A stretch of 64,000 nucleotides of DNA from Hippopus hippopus (lineage: Eukaryota; Mollusca; Bivalvia; Cardiida; Cardiidae), in contig OX328108.1 in NCBI GenBank assembly GCA_946811185.2, positions 32,734,493 through 32,798,492 of the forward strand, written 5' to 3'. The position numbers and the translations under genes are program-made. The notes beneath the pieces are model-generated. The model did not search any database, was not told the DNA's origin, and saw only the letters and a list, made by a program, of their open reading frames with translations. Positions 9,281 through 22,500 of this stretch are shown piece after piece (within the stretch, counting starts at the first letter, position 1; every line of letters begins with the position of its first letter).

Positions 9281-12200
9281 ATGGCTTATCGGAAAATACA
9301 GGGCGTGCTTGCCCAAATGCAGAAAAACCTGGAATGCTCCATTTGGTAAGATCATAGTCAACTACTGTTTGATCGGAGGATCAATGAGAAATGCAGAGTA
9401 AATGTAGACAAGAGTAGATGAATTCGGTCCCGGGGACGTTCGCCCTATAACCTCACACTTTTTTCCTAAGCCTTATTTCATTTTCTCCCAAAGCTCTTTC
9501 CTTGTTCCCTTGCATTTGAACTGTTTAACCCTTATGAGATGAATAACTGAAAATGATTGTCTCAATATTGAAAGCTGACAGATGCATTGCAATTTCAAAG
9601 ATACATGTAGTTGTGGTATATTATTTCGCTTAAAGCCCTAGTGTCAGTAAAACCAGCTAAAGCCAGGTTTACCATTTAAGATTAACCTTTTATTACACTA
9701 TCCCTGGTTTTAATTATCCTGAGAGAAAAAAGGCATTTGCAAACATTGTGGGATAAGGGGAAAATGCAGGTAACCAGCATTCCCCCCCCCCCCTTACAAT
9801 TTTTCTAGCCTTTCAAATACAAGTCATGTTATTTCAGGCATATTACATTTGCGAAAATCTTGTTTGTAAACAAAACACCGAAAGCACTACAATAGTCACA
9901 AACATTTCATACCAATTTGTTTCTGACTCACACTGTTTCGTTTTAAAACATAACATTTATTGTGTGCCATCACTGTCGTCTCGCCTATATTACCGTAGAT
10001 CTATAAGATCTGTGCTTTAATTTTCTTGTCTTGGTTGTAGACCCTCGCTCTGTCGTGGTCACCGACTTGCTTAAGTAATCGGGATGTCAGACAATACAGT
10101 TTCTACGAATCATTGTTTTTAAATTTTATCTTTAACTCTACGAAACAACCAATATTTTGACTTGTCCAGATCCAGTGCATTTGCAATCAACATATTCGAT
10201 GTAGCTAAAACTGAGGGACTTACCACTGAAAGGGCAGAAAACATTGTGTGAAAAGGAGAAGATGCTGGTTACCAACATTTTCTCCTTTTCACACAATGTT
10301 TTCAAACACCTTGTTCCTCGAGGCCGTTAAAACTAGGGATTGTGTGCTAAAGGGTTAATACCACACTGTCATGTAAAACTTTTAGCATTATGTGACATTT
10401 ACAAAGGGGAACAACATGAGAAAAGAAAAAATTCAAAGGTTTGGACCATGATTCTTAAAACTTCTGAACAACCCCCAAAATTCCAAACAGGGAAACATAA
10501 ATGATCCCCAAAATTTATGTGCTAGCTGCAAAGTAGAAACACTGCTTATATGAAAACTTAAGCTAATTTGTACAAAGTTCAAAGTTGTCTTCTGCAGATG
10601 TCTTGAATTTAGAAGAGTCTGAAAGTTGTCGTTTCGGAAACGGTTAATCAAGTAAGATTTTTTTCAAATAAATTTATGGCTTATTTTAGAGGGTTTTTTT
10701 TAACTTTTTTTTTTCAGTCTGGAAATGATGAAAAATCCAGTCTCAACAGCTTGTGGACACCAGTTTTGCAGGTAATAAAAAACGAAATGGAAAAAATAGA
10801 TATATGATCCAGTGGTGTCTATCCTCATCCAAGGCTCTTTATATTTTGTTAGTGTCCTTGGACAAGGAACTTAAGATCCCCAGCCTTGTGGAACCCAGGT
10901 CATATGTGAGCTGTAACCATATGACTGGAATAATATTGAAACCTGCATAACACACCATACAACCAACAAACTTGTGCTTATTTGAGGAAGAAGGTGTACT
11001 ATTCAGAGGAAGAGGGCTTTTGAGAACTGGAAAAAGGAAAAAATGTCAGCAATCAGTCAATCACCTCTTCATTAACCAAACCTGTCATTTGATCCAAGTT
11101 TAATTAGTCCTCTGCAAATTTTTTCATTTCAGGTTTATAAAATTGTTGTTGTCATGTGAAAGCTTAACATCATTAATGTTAGCCACAATTCTATGTAAAG
11201 GTGAGGGTGATACAAATTTGACATGGTTATACTTTGAATTTCTTTCATACTTAAAATCTAAACAAGTCTTATACTGCTGAAAAGAGCATAGATGTAAGTT
11301 TTATTTTACTACATGTATAAATTATAGAACTGACCTTGACACCATGACGACATTGAGATATCATGAAAACATGCTTTTTTTTTCCTGTGATGGCACTTCC
11401 TAGGTGGCTGCTGAAGCACCATTTTGAAATTTATTCTGCTGCCAGAACACTTAGAACTACGATAACCCAATACCCAAATGATTTAAAAATTAGAAAACTT
11501 TCCAGTAGGAAGCTGTACAGACTTGTTGAAAGATTTAGTGAAACCCAATCTGTTGAGCACAGAAGTCATGTGACTTGACGTCATTATTGTTCAAAAAGAC
11601 ATCACACAGTGACACTAAACATATGACGTAACCAAAAACATTTGGAAGTAGACCATTTAAAAAAAATTGGGCGTCATTTTTTTACTAGGCCTAACAAAAA
11701 AAATCCGTGTTTAGCGTTTCGGTCAGAGATGCTGTAGGTAGGGATTTTTTTTTTTTTTTCAGAAACTTTTTACATGGACCATGTACGAAATCACACGCTA
11801 CACATTTTTTTTTTTCCAATTGTAGGGTAGAAAGTTTAGAGTCGGCAGCATTTTCTAGGTAGAGTCGGGAAACCCTCAACATGGATTTTTTTAGGTTCTA
11901 TCAAAGAAAACTTAAAGGCCACTCAAATAACTTTGTCTAGAGCATGTGCAATCATGTTAAAAGTTGTTGATCATACTATTTACATTGAAAATCATGTCAG
12001 AATTTGTGAATCACGGTGTATTAAAAATATCATTATTTGTTTTATGCTTCATTGTTAATGTTGGATCTATCAGTAGGAATAAGTTAAAGAGACATACTGG
12101 GTATAGAAGGTGCAGAGAGTTTACCCTTTACCACATGACAAAATTTAGGACTGGCACATTTTAAAGGAATTTACAGACAACAATTTAAATGTTTTTTTTT

Positions 12201-13564
12201 CAAATGATAGTAGCGGTATTTGCTTGAATAGGTAGATGTCCTTGAATAGATAGAAAATATTGTTAAAAAAGGAGAAAATGCTGGTTAACAGCATTTTCTC
12301 CTTTTCTCACAATGTTTTTAAAAGCCTTCTGTATCAGTCTTATAATTCGGGGTTGTGCGGTGAAGGGTTATCTCCTTTGTGCTTTGTTAAACCTTTACCA
12401 AACTATCAAATTTTAGACTGCTCCACGTTGAAAGCATTTGCAGATGACAAATGTGGTGCAGAGAATTGGCCTTCTCTCATAAAGGGTGGAAAGCTTAGTG
12501 AGAAAAGGAGATGATAGGGCATTTCACTATGTATAATTTCCTATTTTGTTATTTAACCCATTACCACACAATCCCTACTTTTGACGACCCTGAGAAAGAA
12601 GCCTTTGGAAAACATTGTGGGAAAAGGAGAAAATGCTGGTAACCAGCATTTTCTCCTTTTCCCACATTGTTTTCTACTCTTCACAAAACAAATTTCAAAT
12701 TTTCAGTCACTTTTATTTTGTCGTCTGGAAATGCTTTCAAATTGGACAGACCTAAAATTTTGTTGTTTGGTAATGAGTTAAACAACATAGCTGTTATTGC
12801 ATAACAAGGGATAACTACATTATTAGCACAGTAAAATATCATTTTTCCCCATAGCTCAGTTGGTAGACTCAAGTCACCAACCATGCTGTTGAGCCAATTC
12901 AAAATTGTCGCTTTAACCCTCTGCCACACAATCCTAAGTTTTAAGGATCTTGAATAAAATGCTGTTTGAAAACATGGGAAAAGGAGAAAATGCTTGTAAC
13001 CAGCACTTTCTCCTTTTCCTACAATGTTTTCTTCTCTTCCCAAAAGGAATTTCAACTTTCAAGTTATCTTTATTTTGTTGTCTGCAAATGATAAAATTTT
13101 CACTAGTCTAAAATTCTGTTATGAAGAGTTAAGTGAAGAAATTGTGCTTTAAGGATACAGATACCCCTATTATATTATCTGGACATGGTTTTTATTTTGT
13201 TTGTCTTTTTCAGATTCTGCATTATGGAGTTTTTGGAAAGAAAAAAACAAGTCCCATGTCCTTTATGTAAGAAACCTCTGACCAAAAGGTATGTGACACT
13301 CATTATCAGGGATTACCTTGGAAAAGTTTTTGGAGGGGCCAAAAGCATTATCTTCTGTAGCATGATAGGGATACAATAAAATAAGCAGTAAGGTTTTGAA
13401 CTTTAACACATTTAGAAACATGACAAAAGGAGAAATTGCATTTTTCAGGCATTTTAATTGAAGCATTTATTTCAGAGGTCTTATGGAGAGAGAACAGCTG
13501 GGAGAGATGGTGTTGAATGTTCACAATTTGATCGAGGCTTATCAAGCTGACACAGGCACTCTCT
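9281..13564 (+). CDS. BRCA1: BRCA1 exons 1-4: RING domain
   Basis: Exons 9281-9345, 10718-10771, 13214-13288 and 13476-13564. Zinc ligands by my count: C19, C22, C34, H36, C39, C42, C55 and C58, in C3HC4 order. I21 occupies the place of the E2-contacting isoleucine (I26 in human). PVSTACGHQFC and CPLCKKPLTKR are close to the vertebrate sequence. Exon 4 supplies the C-terminal helix that packs against BARD1 in vertebrates (LGEMVLNVHNLIEAYQADTG). The first intron splits the second cysteine codon. All four exons are short and easily missed by ORF calling. Confidence 0.93.
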
Positions 13565-16500
13565 GTAAGTAAACTAAGCTATTTTGAATATCTGCACACC
13601 CAAGGGACTTTTCAAACAAAACAGACCAGTAAAATAAAATGTTTATTATAGTCATTTTGTAACCCTTTTGAAGGACTAGCCAATATCTGACATAATTATG
13701 AGACATCCTTTTGTAGTACATTACTTTCACATCCTAATTTTGTATGCCAGTTTACAAAGCAGGAAGGCACTGTGTAACCAACTAACCATTAATTAATTAG
13801 CTCATGGCTCAACAACAGGCTACATCAGAAGGACATTCACGTTCCATAGGACTTGAACCTTTGACATCCTGTTCTGTAGGCACAAGCCTTAGCCCCTGGG
13901 CTAGGGATATTAACAAAGTAAGCATAAGAAATTCCACAGGCCTGTTGCAGATGCATATTATTAATCCTTTACCACACAATCCAGAGTTTGAACGACCCTG
14001 AAGAAGACTTTTGAAAACATAGTGGAAAAAGGAGAAAATGCTGGTAACCAGCATTTTCTCCATTTCCCACAATGCTTTTTACCTTTTTTCGGACAACTTT
14101 TCCCTTTTGAGCAACATCTACTGTGTCACCTGCAAATGCTCTCAATTTGGACAAGTCCAAAATTTTGTCATTCAGTAAAGGATTAAAAAGGTGAATCAGC
14201 CTGATTCTGTTCTGTTCTTTTGACTTACTACACATAGTAAAGTTAGCCTGTGGTTTAAAGGGGGTTATCCAGATATTTCTAGTCACACCATACTTCAAAA
14301 TGATCAAATCACTGAATTAGTGCAGCAATAACTCAAACCAACAGTGAAGAAAAAACAAGTGAAGAAAAAAATATTTTTCAATGGTTTTCCTTCTTGGACT
14401 ACAAAGCCCCTTAACCCTTTACCACACAATGAAAAGTTTTAACAACCCTGAGAAAGAAGCCTTTTAAAAACATTGTGGAAAAGGAGAAAATGCTGGTAAC
14501 CAGCATTTTCTCCTTTTCCCACAATGTTTTTTTACCTATTAAAGAAAAACTGCTATGATTTGAAAAACGATTCGAATTGTTTTCTGTAAATTCCTCCAAT
14601 ATATATGAGTTCAAAATTTTGCCGTGTGGTAAATGGTTACGGTGTCCGTGGTTGTGAGGTAGAGCGTCGGCCTCGTAACCATAAGGTCCTGAGTTTGATA
14701 CCCGGGAGCGGGTGTCCACTTTGGGATTCTTCATTGGCCCACACATTTGGCGCGAGTACTGGTGTAGTTCCCAGGAAGCAGAATCAAGAGAGATTAGTGT
14801 AAGTTGTATAAACTTGTTTCTCAATTGATGTAAAATAAATATGTTTAAACTAAATGGTTACGGGATTTTTAGAGTTTGTGCCAAATTTTGATAAGGTTTG
14901 TGGGAATGTCATGCGATCAAAAGCATGTTTAGATTATGTGTAATGGTATTCAAATAAGTATGATGATAGTCACATTGGATACCATAAAAATAGATGGGAG
15001 TTACCGATTGCCAAGTGACCAACCTGTGATTTCAACACTAAATTTGCACCTTTTTTCCAGAAAGTAAACATTCAGTTACCGTACGTTTCATGGAGAAAAT
15101 TATTAGTGCATTTCAAAAAAGTTTTAATTTGCTGCAAAAAAATCTGAAAAGGCCCCAGTATAAAGAGTCCAGACCTAAATTACTTTTGACATATGTTTTT
15201 TTTTTCATTCAGTTTCTCCACCAAGAGGTGCTGCAGTTAGCATACAACCATCTACACCAGAATGCATAAAAGCCAAAGCAGGTACTGGGAGACAGAGCAA
15301 CACAAGACAGAGTGGTCATACAAAATCAAACAAAAGAAGGTATACAAATTTCTCCTAAAGATTTGCAAAGATTCCTGCTTCCTTTTTTTTTTTTGTTCGT
15401 TTTTATTCAAAACAAGTATTTTATCCTTCAAGACACTTAAGCATGTCTTAAGAATGTCTTTCTAAATCATTTGTCTGACGCTTTTTTTCTTTGTATGGTT
15501 TTTTAATGCTGTTTTCACCAGTGCAGCTGTCCATGTTTTTTTTTTTTTTGGAAATTCATTTACCAGTTTTTTGCACTTCATTCTTCCTTAGCCACTGGCT
15601 GCTTCCTCACATAACCATTGTCAAAACAATACCCTGCAGTGAAGTCATCAGGAGGTTGACCCTTTGCCACATTGTTCTGAGTTTAACCCTTTACCAAACA
15701 ATCCCTGGTTTTTAAGACCCTGAGATGGAAGCCTTTTGAAAACATTGTGGGAAAAGGAGAAAATGCTGGTAACCAGCATTTTCTCCTTTTCCCACAATGT
15801 TTTCTACCCTGTTGGAAACAAATTTCAATTTTTGAGTTACGTTTATTTTGTTGTCTGCAAATGGTTTCAATTTGGACCAGTCTAAAATTTTGTTGTTTGG
15901 TAAAGAGTTAAGGACAATGTGAAAGAGGAGATTTTAAAAACATTTTAACCAGCATTTTCCCATTTCCTTCAATGTTTTCTACCCTTTCATAGACAAATTC
16001 AATCATTTTAGCCGCAAATTGTTTATTGTCTGCCAATACCTTCAATATAGGCAAGCCAAAAAGTTTATTGACTGCTAAACAGTTAAACCTCTATCAAACA
16101 ATCCTGTGTTTTAACGACCTTGAAAAAATTATGAATGCTTTCTACCTTTTCAGTGACTTTTGCCAAGTGCAAAAGTTTCTATTCAGTTATTTACTCGGTA
16201 CCAGACAACAGTATTTTTGACACGTACATGTACTAAAACTATTTGTCTCAAATGATTGGATTTGTCTGAAACAGTGAAAAACATCACAGGAAAATGCTGG
16301 TTGCCTGTGTCTTCTCCTTTGCTCATAATGTTTTTGATAAGCTTTTTACCCCAGGTTTGTAGGTACAAGGAATTGTTTGGTAGAAGGTTTGGAAGTTTAA
16401 GGTTTTTGTACATGTATCTGATTTGGTTCTCATCAAGGGTATCAAAAGAAACTAGAAGACTACAGATGGACATTAGACCAGAAGGCACAGCAGCTCATAG

Positions 16501-19500
16501 TGAAGGAATAGGTTTGGAAAGTCTTCCAGAACTTAATGTATATGATAGCTTACATGACATAAATTTTGGAGATGATTCAAATAGAGGATCTTCAAGGGCT
16601 GAAGAAGTAAAGAGTGTGCAAGATGCAAATGTTCAAGAGTTACTTGAGATGATAGAAACTGGATCACATGGGGCATTTGAGAATCAAGCTGTGAGAGAAA
16701 ATGACAAAAAAACTAGAGCAAGGGGCTCGGAAGATTCGCAGAAGTTAAATGACAACAAAGTCTCTCAAAAGATAACCAGAAATCATTATATGGATACTGC
16801 AGTGAGAACAAATACAGAAAACAATGAAGGTGAAAAGCAAAAAGAATTAAACACTAAGGTGATAGATGAAGATATAAGACAGTCTGGTATGTCTATCAGT
16901 TCACAGGATTCAAGTGAGGATATCATTTCTCTCTTCAGAACACCTGTTAATGTAAAACAGTTGAAACAAGAACAAGGTAAAGTGCATAATGATTGTGTAA
17001 TCAATGCTAGGTCTTTAAGATCAGCTAAAGCCATAGTAGATAGTGATGATAAAGACAAAACTAAAGGTGACATTATGGTGCTAACACAAGATTTTAATGA
17101 TAATACTGATATTTGTGATTCTAGACCAGAAAATATCAAAACTTACAGCAAGAAAAATGTAATGGGGAAGGACAGTAAATCAAAGGTGTCTGACTGGTTG
17201 AAAAATTTACCACATGGTAAATGTGAAACTAGTGAAATATTGCACGAAAAAGCAAGTTATTCAGTTGAAACAAGCTTAAAATCATCAAAAAGAACAATGA
17301 AAAAGGTATCTAAGGGTCAGAATGAAACTGAAGTGATTGATCAAAGGATGACGGCCTTTGCTGGTATAGTGAATGAAAACCATAAAGACTCACTGTTTGG
17401 TTTTGGAGAGCTAAATATGAAAGAAAATATCCAAGGAGAAACAGTTGAACAGAATTATCAAGCTGACATGACCAAAAATGAAATTGATGCTACAAATGAA
17501 GTCAACATTGTGAATCAGAAAAATCAAGATATAACCAGATGTGGAAAAGATGAAAAAGAAAACCAGAAAGGTAAACCTGTCCAGAGGAAAAGAATATTTA
17601 AATCCAAACAAGTGGATGCTAACAGGGATATAAAATCTAATAGAGATACTGTGGTAAAAGATTATACCATCAGTTCCAACCATACTGAAGATAAAATAAG
17701 CAATTTATTAACCACTGAAAATACTTCCAAACCTGAAACCAAAAAAGGTTTGACCAGCAGCACAAAAAGAAAGACTGGTAATTGTGAAAATAAGCTGGAT
17801 CAGCTAGAGTCTAACATCAGTGATAGGGAAAAAGGTAAAAGTTTTATAAATGACTGTGAAGAGAATATTAATGACTGTATAGATGGTGTCTCTATCAATG
17901 AAAGAACAAGCAAAAATAACTGTGTCAGTCGACAGTTGAAAGATGACAAAGACAAACCAGAAAGACTACTAAAGATGGTTTATTCACCCATGAAAGAAGG
18001 TCATAGATGTAGTGACCCATATGAGTTTAGATCCAGCCAGAAAACACCGAAAAAACAACTTAAGGGAAAAAGATGCAGAAGCAATAAATATAAAGTGAGG
18101 AGTAACAAAGGTAGAGTTGTTAAAGTCACAGATAAACCAGGGCCTAAAAAGAGGTCAGTATCTAAAATGAATGAATATGCCGACATAGAAAATTCTACTG
18201 CACAGAAGAAGAATGTAATAAATCTTGAAACAGGGATGGGAGATAAACTAAGGAGTACTGATGTGATTAATTGTGAAAAAATAAACAAGGATATTGATGG
18301 AACAGAAATACAAATAATTGCTGCTGAAATTGATGAAGCTGAAGAACATGATCTCCTGACCAGTACACAAGAAGTACTAACGAAAATGACAGATAATGGA
18401 GGGCCTGTGACTGATCTTTTGAAAGAGAATGGCAGTAAGAACAGATTTAACAAAAAAGTAGTTAGATTCAGAGAACCAGTTTTGTCAGATTTCATCAGCC
18501 CTGGAAAGATTGATATTAGAAAATCTTGTGAAAAAAATGTAGTAATAAATGAGAAGGAACAGTCAACGTTGATGTCCCTTGATAATGAAACAAGATGTTC
18601 TGGTATACATGAATACAACAATCAAATCCAAAAGAAATTATGTGACAGAAAAACCAAAAATGTACTTTCAATTGAAGAAATAAAGAAGAGCCCACATTCA
18701 ACCAAAGAAGGAACTACTGTAAAGGAATTGCCTGGCAAAGATGATCAAGGTAATTTTTCCTCTCTGTACAAATTGTCTAAAGTTCACTATGAAATTTCTT
18801 TCCTGCAAAAGTTTCTGAGGTTGCCCAAAGCGTTCCAAGAGTCAAAAGAATGAAATATGATATTGCTTTAAATTCCAGATAGTGATGATCTGTCAGAGGA
18901 TTATCGTTTCCATGACAACAGCAGTGGGACTGATGATCTAGATATTAACCCTGACCAAAATGATTTCGAACAACCAGACTTAGGTAACTGTCATTTGACT
19001 TCAGTAGACTTTATATTCTACACACATTACCATTTTTTTGTTGTTTATTATTTACTGTGCACTTAAAATTTGTTTGTATATTTACAGTCAAGCAAATATT
19101 TTGGCAAGATTGTTAAGGTATGCAGTTTAACTCTTTACAACACAACAAAAATTTAGACTTGTCCAGATTAAAAACACTTGCAAATGATATTTTAACCCTT
19201 TACCACACGGCAAAATTTAAGACCTATCCAAATTGAAAGCATTTGCAGATGACAATTTCATAGTGGCTCAAATGACGCAACTTTTCTTTGATAGGGTAGA
19301 AAACTTTGTGGGAAAAGGAGAAAATGCTGGTTACCAGCATTTTCTCCTTTTCCCACAATGTTTTCAAAAGGCCTCTTTTTTAGGGGTGTTAAAAGGCGTC
19401 ATTGTGTGGTAAAGGATTAAGTGAGGCTTAATTGATTAAATTTGTCTTTGATAGGGTAGAAAATATTGTGGAAAAAGAAGAAAATGCTGGTTACCAGCAA

Positions 19501-22500
19501 CTTCTTTTCCCACAGTGTTTTCAAAAGGCTTCTTTCTCAGGGTCGTCAAAACTCGGAATTTTGTGGTAAAGGGTTAAGGTGCATTGGTTACTGTTTAATA
19601 TATATGCATTTGTTGAATCTTGAGTAAAACAAAAATTATTGACATTAAACTGGTGATATTATCTTAATGTTTCAGAGAACCAGCCTGAAGATGTTAAAGC
19701 ACTACTGAGTCAGAATAAGGATCCTATTGATCCCAAAGTGGCATCTACATCTTCTGCCCCTGAGCTAAGCAGCCTTTCAGATACACCACAGGTATTGAGT
19801 GTACCACATTTTAAAAGCACATCAGCTAGGATATTGAAAGAGACAGTGATTCAACAGGTTGGTGTTGTTAAAGAAACCCCTTTAATTGTGAGTAGAGTAG
19901 GAGATACTCCACAAGTGTTAATTGGACCACACTTAAAAAGTAATTCAGCAAAGAAAGTGATAGAGACAAGAATTCAACCAGCAAGTATGTCGAAAGAAGT
20001 AGATTTAGATGCAAATCTGCAAGTTGACACTGAGTATTGTGATGAAAATCCTGTGAAAGTAAATGGACTTGATCCAAAAGAAAAACCTTCCATTGTAGTT
20101 TGTGCTAATGCTAAAGAAGTGGGTACATCTAAAGAAACCCTATCTTGTTATGGTCTAGAAACAGAATCATATACTGACCTTCAGGCAAATATTAATAGTG
20201 TTAGTGAAAATCCTGTGAAAGTTTATGAGAATTGTAAAGAAAAACTCGAAAATCATGGCTACACTGAAGCAGTCAGTAACGGTCAAAAACGAACTATACA
20301 AAACTTTAATACCGATACTTTAGAAGAAAAAGAATATGGATCTATTGCTTCAATATTTACTGGAGATAAAAGTCAGAATGTTAAAGGCAAAGCCAATCAT
20401 GATTTGACATGTGAAACATTCATAGCTACTAAAGTCATTCCAGCTGACACAGAGGTTACCGTGGATACAGATGAAACACAAACTCCAGGTAACTTTAACA
20501 TAGAAGGTGAATTAGGAGATGAAGAAGCAGTTATTTGTGAAGGGGAGACATATACCATTGAGTCAAAACAAAGTCAGTCTTATGATCAAGATGATACAAG
20601 GACTACAGTCGATAGTCAAACTAGTGTGTCAGTTCTTGAACTCAAGTATTCTTCAAGAGAGAAGACAGCAGATAAATCAAATGAAGCCGATAAAGAACCC
20701 AAAGAGGCAGAATTAGACTCTGATATTGTAGTGGCATCTACAGATAGTGATAGGCTGAAAAATGTGAAGAAAAAGAGAAAATGTTTCATGTTGGAAGACA
20801 CACAAGATGAAGTAGAAGTTGGTTTGGATAAATGCTTGCCAGATGATATTACCCCTAAAAGGCAAAAAACTGTCCTAGAGTTAGATACAAAAGAGCACCT
20901 TTCTGTATACGAAAGTAGTTTAAGTATACAAGCTGAGCAATCAGAAGAGAGTTTAAGTAAGACAGATACAAAGACCATGGAAATTCTTTATAATAAAAAG
21001 AAGGGGATGAATGATACTGCTGGCACAGCAGAAGATTTAGATGTTATTTCTCAAAGCTCAGCCAAAGTTGAGAACAGCTTTGAAAGAGAAAGACATTTAA
21101 GTGGCATATTGATTTCACCAAATGACACATTTCACAAGTCACCTGAGAATATATTCTCTATCGATGCTGGAATGCCAACTGTAGATTTCAGTCCAGAGGA
21201 GGAAACACAGTGTGAGGAAGACAGTTTGAGTGTAATGGACAATCCGGGTATCAGTGACACGGAGAAGACTCACGTAAGCAATACACAGATGTCTATGTCA
21301 CAGCACTCTACACCTGAATCTTGTAAACATGGCAGACAGAATACTAAAGTTAGAGCTGCCCGTGGATTTTCAAAGAGAGTCAAAAAAAGCTGTAATAACT
21401 CTGCACCTATTGTAAAGACAACAGAAGCTTTGAATGTTGAATCAAACAAAGTCAGAATTAGTCCAGGATTTGAGCAAGGTGTATCCCCAGTTAAAGCAAT
21501 TACAAACAACAACAGGCAGAAAGACAAATACTCAATAGTATCTCCTGCTAGCCATCATTCTTTTACTACACCTGGTATAGCTAACAGACTAAAATATAAA
21601 TCTCCAGTTGCAGGTATAAAATCTCTCAGTCAGGGCCCAAACTCCCCACTGGTGTCACCATCTGCATCATCCTTTAGAAATGTATCAAAGTACAGTCCAG
21701 GTTTGCGTAGGACACCAAAATCCACTCGAAGTACATGTGATAGAGATATGTTGTTAGGAAACACTGTTGAAGTTGTAGAAGTTACAAGGAAAGATGTTAA
21801 AGAGGTGGACATTTTAAAAGATGATGATGTGAGGACAAAAGATACATGTAGAAAAGTTCATACAAAAAGTGAAATGAGAAACAAAGATTCATATAACCAT
21901 GATAAAATTTTTGATAGAGAGAAAAGCTATAGCACTTTCAGTGCAACAGAACCAGACTTTATCAATTCAGAAAAGGATTTGAACAGTTACAAAGATTGCC
22001 CAATTTCAAAAGAGAACATTGCAACTAAAAGGAGTCCAAAATTGCGACTGCATCTTGGATCCCAAGAAAGACAGAACATGGTTGAGGAAATTCCAACAAA
22101 TCAGCAGAAGGAATGTTTAGCAACGCCAAACATAACAGATCATCAAAGAGAAAGTTCTAGAGAACTCACCAGATCCAAGCTACTTATAGATAAAAACAAA
22201 TGCACAAATGAAGAAAGCAAATATTCTGGCTCTGATTATGAAGGTAAAGAAGGTGATATGATTGATTCTGAAAATAGTTATGACCAGATCTGTGAAGAAG
22301 TAGAAACTGATGGAAAAGAAAAGAATGAGATTGAGCCTGAATCTTATCAATTGGATAATGATGTGGATAAAGAGGGTGAGGAATTGGCTTCAAGTCCATA
22401 CCTTGTCATTGAAGATGGAGTGATTAAGAATTTTACTTGTCCTGGAAATTCTACCAAAACTACAGAAAAGGTTTGTGAGAATCAAAATGGCTTACCTTTC

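Noticed and set aside
16256..16437. 5' extension of the large open frame before BRCA1 exon 6
   Set aside because: It runs through a degraded MITE-1 copy (GAAAATGCTGGTTGCC). The in-phase acceptor at 16436-16437 joins exon 5, so this stretch is intron.
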